This document shows positions 54,935 to 64,000 of a DNA stretch of 64,000 bases, one piece after another. A model generated the notes under the pieces. The model made no database searches and was not told the origin of the DNA. It saw only the letters and a program-made list of their open reading frames with translations. This DNA comes from Glandiceps talaboti (taxonomy: Eukaryota; Hemichordata; Enteropneusta; Spengelidae), in the NCBI RefSeq assembly GCF_964340395.1, contig NC_135563.1, positions 7,997,655-8,061,654 on the forward strand, read 5' to 3'. The first letter of the stretch is position 1, and every line of letters begins with the position of its first letter. The position numbers were made by a program, and so were the translations under genes.

Positions 54935-57032
54935 AAACATATAGCATCTATAGATACCTTAAGACATGTATGGTCCATCAGCAATATGCATGAACAAATG
55001 AATAAATGTAATACCGTGCTGAAATTATTATTTTTCTTAAGTTGCTTGGTGATCAGAGAGATGGCTGAATGAATGAATGAAGAAATATATTCAGGAATAA
55101 GTATACTCAGTCAAATAATATCTATTCAGGCCATGAGCAATGACTGTCGTCTGATAACTTTCACACCTCGCTTGTGGTTTAATAGTTTGTGTAACAGTTA
55201 CACTCTTTGCATGCTGAAGTCAACGATAAATTGGTCAGCTGTGGCTAGTAGAACGGCAATCATACCAAAACGAAGTATTGATATTTTGCTCACAGCTTTA
55301 TCAAAATACGATGTATGCTTGAACAAACATCAGTGTCACCTCTCATGGCACCATACAGTCTTTAGCCGAACCATCTCAATTATGTATGATTTCCTGTCAA
55401 CCGTAATTGAATATTATATTCAGCTTTGCTATGTTTTAAGTTAGTCCCGTCCTTTTAAGAGGGTCGCTCTCGAATTTGTCAAATGATACCCTTTCGTGAC
55501 TTTCGTTCTTATATTGATGGTGAAGGGATCAAGCTATGACTACACACCCATGCATTATGATTAACATGTACATTTTTTGTACACCCTGCTTTTGCCCTCA
55601 CCTATGATATCTATCCATTTTGAAACCTTGGTCATGTCATACATATTAATCACTGCATCAATTTAAAATATGCCAGCATCAAATGATTATAAAATCTAAT
55701 GTATGCACATGCTCAGATGGCTGGATAAATAGACCAATATGATACAAGTCACTAACAAGGTGGTTGTACATGTAGCTACTTTAATAGCCTTTTTATCTTT
55801 GCCAAAAAATTTAATTTTAAGCTGTTATGATTTTCTGGGGTGGATATTGTAATTGTGATTTGATGGATGATTTTGTTACAAACCAAGGTACTTGCACGTA
55901 TGAGTCATTCATAGATCAGCAACGATCCCAAATTTTTTTGATGATCCATATTTAATAATAATATACATGTACTCCCTGTGAGGGGTGGGGGAGGTGTGGC
56001 ATTTGATTCTGTACTCAAATTGACTGAATCAGTTGAGGGTCCAAAACTGCCAAACGGTTTCTGACGAGGCTTGTTTGATTAGGTTGTAAATTTGACAGTA
56101 TATGCAGTCTATGTAGAGGCCTGGGGATGTGTGTTCTTGTACAATAGATAAAATAGGCATACATTTGTACATGTATAAATGTACACGTAGCGCCTTATGT
56201 GTGTAAGTGAGGCCTCTGGATATTTGTGTCAGAATAAGACAGGTTTGCAGTAAAATGATTTGTAGTATTGGATAAACAGCGTGTCAGAGTCTGATACTGT
56301 AATATATAAAGTATGAGGTGAAATCTACCTACTAGGCGTTTTAGTTTTAATACCAAAACTCCTCACGAAATTTTGTTCATCAAGGTGTGGAAATATTTGG
56401 ATGCCTTTGACCTGGCTTTGTTACTATACATGTTTCAAAGCCTCAGTACATACATTTGTACAGGTACGTCACCAGGGTTCACAAGCCTTTAGAAGAAAAA
56501 GTGCTGTGTTAAAAGAATCTATTTCAGTTCATTTATGGGAAGTAATACTATGAAGCCGTAGTTTTTGTCATAGAAGTTACTAATTTTGTTCCATGTGAGT
56601 CACTTCGTTATTTTTCCTACATGGTACATTATACACTTCACATGTAATGTATGGAGATACATGTTACATGTAGTCGCCAGATGTTTGCCATATTTACATA
56701 CATCTACCTGTCTCTGTAACTAGCCTAGAGTCCTAAATCTATAATAATCCTACAACACAAAAATGTTGTTCCAGGGAAATACGATGTAAAATATCAAGTG
56801 AAGCAAATTACAGGGAAGGTAATATTGAAATAAACATTTAGAAATCTTGTGTTCACCTCACGCAGCCCTTGCACTAAACTGATAATTCTCTTGATGGATG
56901 TTCTATCATGTTCTAATATTCATGAAATTGTTTCTTTTGCATGCCAGGGCTAGAATTTAGCCAAGTTGAACTGTTTCAGATTTAGCTCTATATTGATATT
57001 CTTCAGCCTAAAAATTGAAATAAAAAAGACTA

Positions 57033-57219
57033 ATATCCTGTTCAGACATGCACGGTTACATTGGTGCTGCACCATTGTCGCATTGCCTGTCATATGCGAA
57101 ATGTTAAAAGTATGTATAGTATGTGACAGGCAAACTTGGTAGCTTGCAAAAATTCAGTTGTAAACTTACATCGTGCAGCACCCAGTGTATATGTAACTGT
57201 GCATGTCTGAACAGGATAT
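57033..57219. mobile_element. Short MITE with ~40-bp terminal inverted repeats
   Basis: ATATCCTGTTCAGACATGCA then CGGTTACATTGGTGCTGCAC faces GTGCAGCACCCAGTGTATAT then GTAACTGTGCATGTCTGAAC and AGGATAT. 187 bp, possibly with a TA target duplication. Confidence 0.75.
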
Positions 57220-57239
57220 AAGTAACATGTAGATTTGTT

Positions 57240-57345
57240 AGTCTTGATGCAATGTTTAGTAGTCTAGACGTCTGTGCCTGAACTAGACGCATGTGCCTGA
57301 ACTAGATGTCTGTGCCTGAACTAGACGTATGTGCCTAGACTACAT
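57240..57345. repeat. 21-bp minisatellite
   Basis: About five copies of CTAGACGTCTGTGCCTGAA with small changes. Confidence 0.85.
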
Positions 57346-59057
57346 GTACCACTAACTTCAAGCCCTGCATGCTGAAATGTTTCAGCTAAGCTGTGTTTTG
57401 TATAGGTGAAATAAAACTTTGTGTTATAGAGAGTATTGACGCCTGTACACATTAGAATTCTCATAAAGTAGTTATGTAATTTGTCACTAATTGAAGTGCT
57501 GACGACTGAAATCAAGGATTAGAAAGTAAATTGTAATTACTGCAACTTCTCTTGGTATGCACTTAAAACATAGAAGAGGCAATTTATATAATTGATTGAG
57601 TTTAGAGGAGCTAAAGATGGCAAGATTAAGAGATAACACTTTGTCCAGTTCAAAGAAGATTATTTTGTTGTTGCAAAAAGTATGGGTTACATGTATGTAA
57701 CAAGCAATAGAACTCTGACACTGTAAATAGTATACAGGAAGAAACCCCATTTCTGTTTTTCTTTTTTTCAATTATATTACATTATATATAAACTTTATTT
57801 ATTTTGTTTGTTTTTAGACTTGTTATAAACAATTAAAGTACTCATTTAAAATTTATAGGTGCAATGTGGTTGCTAAAATACACAGTTACTGTATCTTCTG
57901 TGTCTGTGCACTGATAATACTGTAATTTGAAGATGTGGCATAGACATCAAACTGTGACAAGTACATTATACATTTATTGTAATATATTTATTACTGTCAG
58001 TCTACTAAATATTCGGGCTGCAGAGTCTGAATGACTTCATTAATACATTTGTTGACTATGTTTTTGATTCAATCAGAGGTTTTTGTTAATGTAGGTGCAT
58101 GTAAAATCTATGTGAGTTTGTACATTGTATTTTATCTGGGTTCTCACCAAAATCATTTTATTGTCGGTTACAGTTTGGCACCAGTTTCATTAGCACATAA
58201 TTATTTTGCAATAGATGGGCAATTGCTGACATCAATTAATACCATAATGAAGATATTAGCACTTAATTGCTGGAATTGTTCTATCATAGAATGTAATTAA
58301 GTTCTCAACAATACAAATTATGATTTATAGCCGTCAAGGCTTCGTCAAGGTAACTTAGGTTATATACATCACTGTTGATTATTGACAAAATGGAGTCAAA
58401 CTCAAGTATAGAGCTGTTAACATAATGATACCATGCTATTATAAATATGAAATAGCGATAATAGCAAAAATACATAGATCTATAATGCCACAACGGCCCC
58501 ACATAACAGTAAAAATGTTCAGTGAATCATTGTAATACATGTTAGAATTCACTATGTTCCTTCAAGGACATTTAGCCTTCATAAAAAAGTCCAATTGATA
58601 TCAAAACAATTATTTTCAGTCCAGTTGCAATCATTGATATTTTTTATGATTATCAAACAAAGAATATTCATACACAGTTATTGTTACTATTAAACAAGTT
58701 CTATTGTCAGTCCAACAACCTTTAAGTATATCATATATGAAACATAAATTACATTTTGTATTTTCATTCTGTTGGCTGCCTTGTATGTGTATCTGAAGCA
58801 GTTTTGTCCATTAGTAGAACAGTAACAGGTTGAAATTTTGATTCTGTTGAGAGCACTGATTTTGGGGTGTGGACTCAAAAATTAATTTCAGATTTATGAA
58901 CCTATAGTGTGTACAATTTACACAAATATGTTTACCCACAGGTGAGTCTGATCATTAAAGTTCAGGGTGTCTATATTATGAGTAAATCATTATATTCTTA
59001 TGAAGCAGTTTCAAAAAACACATTCCAGTTGCAGCTAGTGCAGCGTTAATGTTATTA

Positions 59058-59437
59058 GGCCAAAAAATGAAGAAGAGTTGTTTCTGGTCATCATGCGCAT
59101 AACTTAAATACCCCCATCGATCTTTTCTTTTTACTTGTTCTTCCAGCCCATGCAGTCTGCAGATCCAGGGGGAAAACACAAGCATTACCCTCCGTACATG
59201 AATTGCTGCTTAAGTGAAGACAACTGCAGAGCTAATTGTGAACAAGCAAATGACATCAGCTCCACACTTGCTCTAAAATACTAAATAAAAAGAACAGTAA
59301 ACAGCCATAAATACGGTACATGTAAATTAGATTGAGTGACTGGTTTGACAATTAAAAAAAAAATCGCATAATCACACCACTTTAGACAAAATGTCCTGAC
59401 CAGAAACAATTCTTTCTTTCTTTCTTTCTTTTTGGCC
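59058..59437. mobile_element. GGCC-ended MITE, copy 3 (opposite orientation)
   Basis: GGCCAAAAAATGAAGAAGAG at the left, CTGACCAGAAACAATTCTTT ... TTTGGCC at the right. The interior (CATGCAGTCTGCAGATCC) is the complement of the other copies, so it is inverted relative to copy 4, 84 bp away. Confidence 0.85.
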
Positions 59438-59520
59438 TTATACTAGTATAATACAGAGAGATTTTTAAGATATATGTAGTGTATTCAATATAATTATTTC
59501 TGTAACGTTAATCAATATGA

Positions 59521-59892
59521 GGCCCATAAAAATAAGAATTGTTCCTGGTCAGGACAGTTTGTCTAAAATGGTGCGATGGTGTGATTTTTTTTTTAATATT
59601 CTTGACAAACTAATCAATCAATCTACTATTTATGGCAGTTACTGTTCTTTTTATTTAGTTCTTTAGAGCAAGTGTGTATGTGGGGCAGGTGTCATTTGCT
59701 TGTTCATGTTCAGTTGTCTCTGCAGTTGTCTTCACTGAAGTAGGGAGAGTTATCTTTGTGTTTCCCCCATGGATCTGCAGACTGCATGGGCTGGAGAAAC
59801 ACACACACACAAAAAAAAAAAAAAAGACTGATGCAGGGGGTATTTAAGTGATGTGTGCACTGACCAGAAACTATTCTCTCTTTTTTTTGGCC
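59521..59892. mobile_element. GGCC-ended MITE, copy 4
   Basis: GGCCCATAAAAATAAGAATT then GTTCCTGGTCAGGACAG at the left and CTGACCAGAAACTATTCTCT ... TTTGGCC at the right. Same orientation as copies 1 and 2. Confidence 0.85.
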
Positions 59893-60399
59893 TACATTTG
59901 TAAGTATAGATGTAACACTACTGATAACTGTAAAGGTTAGTTGTACAGTAGTATATTCAATACATACATGACTGTACATTCTAACTGGTAATATAACATT
60001 ATGGCAGAATGCATGTAATCTTTCAGCAATTTCCCCAATGGCTTGATGAGTTACCACAAAATCCTTTTATTTTCTAGCCAAGGGAAATGGTGTACAGTGT
60101 TATGGTAAAACTAACAAGCTGGATTGGGAAATAATCATGAAGGGATGTGCATGTACATGTACTATTGTAGTGTCTATAGAACATTTACATACTTAAAAGA
60201 GGCAATATAATCATTTCGTCTTTGAAAGTGCACTACACATGTATAAAAGTTGTTGATTTGGTTAACATGTATATCCAAAGAGATCGTTCATTGGAAAAAA
60301 TGAATTTGTATGTTTGAATTGCTTATATCAGACATTAGCCTAGAATTTAGTGCAGGGATTTTATGCTTTTGCCTTTCCCCTAAATCCCAGCACAGCTGA

Positions 60400-61090
60400 A
60401 TTCTAAGCTAATCAGACATTACAGTTCGCAGTAAGTGTAGGTTGTATATTTCTTGCATCCAAATTATGTAAAGGTACATCATTGCAGTCATGTTACAGAA
60501 GTGTATTTTCATTGTTGAAATCAGATATAAAATTATTATATGTGCATGTAGGTAACATGCATTTGTTCCATACAAATGAAATAGTGAATTTTTCATAGTT
60601 GAAATCTGACATAAAATTTTCAGTATTATATGTGCATGTACATGTAGGTATTAAACATGCATTTGTGCTATACAAATGGCAAAGCCGCATCAGTTGCAGT
60701 CAGGTCAAAGAAAATAGATTGACATGTACATGTAAATTTTCACCATTGAAATCACTATCAGACATTAAAGTTTGCATTACTGTTACATGCACATGTACTG
60801 GTAGGTTGCATATATTTTCTACGACAAAAGCTATGTCAGTTGCAGTCATGACAAAGAAATATATTGACATGTACAAAATATACAATGTATACACCTTATT
60901 TTCATCATAGACATAAAGTTTGTAGGTTGCATATATTTCTTCAATGCAAATGGCAGAGCGGTATCAATCACAATCATGTACAGTAAAGATTAGATTGGAT
61001 ATATTGAAGTACAATGTAAATGTATATGATTGTGTATATTTCATCGTTAAAATCAGACATTAAAGTTATATATATTCTTCCATGAAATGA
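60400..61090. repeat. Degenerate ~120-bp tandem array
   Basis: Four to five diverged units sharing ATTGAAATCAGACATTAAAG, ATATGTGCATGTACATGTAG and GCAGTCATGACAAAGAAATA. Confidence 0.65.
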
Positions 61091-62279
61091 CAAGTTACAG
61101 TTGTACATATATACATGTACGTGTTCATCATGCCCAGACACAGCATGCGTATTTCTCCCCAGCAAAAGACATTAAAAAAAGTTGTCAATTTGAATTGACT
61201 TGTGAGTCATCTGATGGCTCAAAGGCATTCATTATGTTATTTCCCATATTAGCATACCCAGCCTATGAAACAGCATGACACATGAGGGCCTTTCGGCTAT
61301 GGAAGGACTAATGCTATACTTTGACGTCACTTTATGGTGTATTATAATCTACTTTTGATAACGACATACTATTTTTGCATGCAATATTACTGCATCCTGT
61401 TCAATAGATGTTATAATATTGCTTGATGAGTTCACAATGACTAGTGCCAAATTTATGTCATTTTGGAATATTCAATATGCAAGAATCTAGTGAGTTTTAT
61501 AAAATTTATATATTTATGTACCTGACTACATTTCAGGCCTTATTTGATATCAAGATTGCATACTTGTTATGTTAATTTCTTCTCACATTGTATGCCAACT
61601 AATAGGTATTAATCATTTCATGTCATTTCTGACTAACAAAAATATAAAATGTAATATTAACTTTTCAGCTTAAGCTGCTACATGTACATGTACGTATGTG
61701 CTGCGTATGTGCTGATGTTATATACTTACAGTGTGCCCTAACAAATTATTATATTATAACATCGATAGAAAAGTGTAGACAGGAGTTTTAATGTTGTGTT
61801 GTACATGTACATTGCTTAGTTATCAATACAGGTCTGTGAGTCGTGAACAATATTTTCGTTGTCATTTCATTTCCATCTCTAATGTGTGTGTGTGGGGGGG
61901 GGGGGGTCATTACATGAAATAAATGCACTTCTTAAGTTCTTATACACTGAATTCACTTTTGACATTGAAATCTGTAATTTGTACAATACCTCAGGAACCA
62001 ATACATGTATCAAGTTGGCCTTTCCCTTGGCAATATTCAACATGACCTTGACCTCGATTTTCAAGGTCAAATGTCAAAATGAAGCCTTTCTTATCGAGTC
62101 ATATCATACATAAGGAAAAAGATGAAATCAAGCAGAAAAGGTCTTTTTTATTTATGATAGTTGAAATGATAACGTATATATAGAAGAAAAAATGAGTGAT
62201 TTCCAAGCAAAAAAATTATATCTACATAGTATGTGTATATATAGTAGAGACATGAGTTGTTCATTTATATCTACATGTA

Positions 62280-62633
62280 TTAAAGTGGCCATATGGATGA
62301 GAATTTGGTATTTATTTTGGATTTTTATTTGATAAAACAGCTTCACCATGTTTTTCTACTTGAAAAAATAATGTGAAATAACATATACTAAGTCTATGTT
62401 CAAAACTCAATAAACGGCAAAACATTAAACAATGTGTAAAATGTTTGTTATTGTACGTACAATAACAAACTTTTTGCACTTTTTGCATCTTTTTGCAATG
62501 TATTGAGTTATGAACATGGACTTGGTATATGTTATTTCACATTATTTTTTCAAGTAGAAAAACTTAGTGAAGCTGTTTTATCAAATAAAAATCCAAAATA
62601 AATACCAAATTCTCATCCATATGGCCACTTTAA
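62280..62633. mobile_element. TTAA-flanked near-perfect foldback element
   Basis: TTAAAGTGGCCATATGGATG starts a left arm of about 177 bp whose inverted copy ends CATCCATATGGCCACTTTAA. The outer ~125 bp match almost perfectly; the centre is the palindrome TTGTTATTGTACGTACAATAACAA near 62457 (given here in two halves: TTGTTATTGTAC and GTACAATAACAA). Confidence 0.88.
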
Positions 62634-62994
62634 TGGACATCAGTTCAATTAAAGGAATTCATTGAAACTCTGTTCAAATAGTACAGGAAAACTCATTTGA
62701 ACCAAACGTACGTGTGCATTAACTATAATTAATAAGGCTGTCAGTTCCAGATGTTTCTAGTCAGTAGCATATCATGACAGAGGGTACTTTTACAGATCAA
62801 CTACAGGTATATACTTACAGGAATATTCAAAGACTTACCAGTGAAATCTGAACAATGTCGTCAAACGTTGTTCTATATATGTTCTATTTGAACATTCAGT
62901 ACAATACAAAGTTACATTTACGAACTTAATCTTCAAAGTAATAGTCTTCAAAGGTAACACATCTGGTTACATGTACATGTACAGATGTAGGTAC

Positions 62995-63710
62995 TTACAA
63001 CGAGAAAGTGGTTCCAATCTTGTATTTGCCAAAGCTGTAGCTTGTACAGATACATCATTTACATGTACTACATGTTGTACAAGTACAAGAAAATTGTTCT
63101 TATGTTCTTCAACATTTACAATTACATTCTTGAACACTTAAATGTCTAGATACATTTACTACATGTACATACATGTATACAAACAAGAAAATGGTTTGTG
63201 CATTCTTGAACACTTAAATGTCTAGATACACTATTACAAGAAAATGGGTCTTATATTCTTGAGTACTTAAATGTCTAGATACATTTACTACAAGAAAGTA
63301 GTTCTTATATTCTTCATCACTTATAAGTGTCTACATTGTAGATAAACAATAAGAAAATGGTTCATGTATTCTTCAACACTTACATCTCTATTATACTTGT
63401 ATATTTATTACAAAAAAAATGGTTTGTGCATTCTTCAACACGTACATGTCTAGAGCCATTTTCTTGTAGAACAAGACTTCAAAAAAAATGGTTTATGTAT
63501 TCTTCAATACTACACAATAAGAAAATGGTTTGTGTATTCTTCAACACTTTCAACTCTATTATACATTTACAATGTATTACAAGAAAATGGTTCTACTCTT
63601 ATTATTCAACATTTAAATGTCTAGGTACATTTATATTTACTACAACAAAAATTGTTCATGTATTCTTCAACACTTAAATGTCTAGATCCATTTCCTACAA
63701 GAAAATGTGT
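62995..63710. repeat. Degenerate tandem array, 55-75 bp unit
   Basis: About eleven units of ACAAGAAAATGGTTCATGTA, TTCTTCAACACTTAAATGTC and TAGATACATTTACTA. The open frame from 63357 is produced by this repeat. Confidence 0.8.
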
Positions 63711-64000
63711 ATTAGTCATGTGTTAAGATGCATTACTACAGGTACAAGAAAGTTGTCTTTTTCAAATCAAGTCTGTAATTTATCACAGGAAAGAAAGGTC
63801 ATGCAGATCTGACATTGAATGATCAAATCTAAAACAGTAATGTACATAAAATATACATGCAGTCATGCTTTCATGTGTCCTCTTGGGAAAATGAAACTGT
63901 CTTTATGTAGATTTATCTACCCTTTCTGACATTAAGAATGCAGATTTCCATCTAAAGTCATTGCTGTATTTTGATAAAGTGTTTTTCGCTACACATATAC

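Larger units (their letters stand above)
44895..64000 (+). other. Presumed first intron of the paralogue; no exon recognised
   Basis: I looked for a CUB-starting exon in phase 2 and for EGF or kelch signatures on the plus strand and found none. The stretch holds several foldback elements (47772-48280, 52817-53563, 54564-54934, 57033-57219, 59058-59437, 59521-59892, 62280-62633), two CAGTG-ended elements, and degenerate tandem arrays at 60.4-61.1 kb and 63.0-63.7 kb. Other open frames here are short and lack family features. An unrelated gene's UTR cannot be excluded. Confidence 0.55.

Noticed and set aside
44895-64000. Possible CUB exon of the paralogue on the plus strand
   Set aside because: Places with GGTCC (for example 52760, 54970, 56038) do not encode GP-containing CUB starts or have matching acceptors.
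1-64000. tRNA, rRNA or CRISPR-like features
   Set aside because: No cloverleaf with A/B boxes, no rRNA core sequence. The regular arrays are minisatellites without spacer diversity.

Overview
The window is nuclear DNA from an intron-rich animal. It is AT-rich and full of microsatellites, minisatellites and short foldback (MITE-like) elements, and the motif TACATGTA and its extensions recur throughout. The gene family and the repeat style fit a marine invertebrate (a non-vertebrate deuterostome or a lophotrochozoan). The species cannot be fixed from the sequence alone. No bacterial-style operons, rRNA or recognisable tRNA genes were seen.

The main gene is a complete attractin (ATRN) homologue on the minus strand. 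It has 24 coding exons, from the start codon at 40969 down to the stop at 10387. All splice sites are GT/AG, every intron phase is compatible, and the spliced frame is 3741 nt (1246 residues plus stop). Domain order is: N-terminal hydrophobic segment, EGF, CUB, EGF pair, six kelch repeats, a run of PSI-type cysteine-rich modules, laminin-type EGF modules, a membrane-proximal region, one transmembrane helix, and a cytoplasmic tail with the MASRPFA motif. The C-type lectin domain that vertebrate attractin carries between the third and fourth PSI modules is absent. The short intron at that point is filled with a CAGA/CTGT repeat.

About 3.7 kb upstream of this gene, on the plus strand, lies a second attractin-type first exon (44656-44894). 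It has the same signal/EGF layout, the same C-terminal HCGGRVK and the same phase-2 donor. The two genes are therefore head-to-head paralogues and may share a regulatory region that contains a CpG-dense block (about 43.1-43.75 kb). No further exon of the second gene was recognised in the remaining 19 kb, so its first intron probably runs off the window.

Layout: 1-7.6 kb, non-coding with repeats; 7.66-10.39 kb, probable long 3'UTR of the attractin gene; 10.39-40.97 kb, the attractin gene (intron 1 alone is 8.7 kb); 40.97-44.66 kb, divergent intergenic/5' region; 44.66-64 kb, first exon and presumed intron 1 of the paralogue.

The most unusual features are tandem duplications seeded on splice junctions. 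Three in-frame 81-bp copies carry the 5' end of exon 6 and its acceptor, about nine 56-bp copies carry the 3' end and donor of exon 8, and a minisatellite is bounded by a copy of the exon 20 3' end. There are also several foldback transposon families with clear terminal inverted repeats, some flanked by TTAA.
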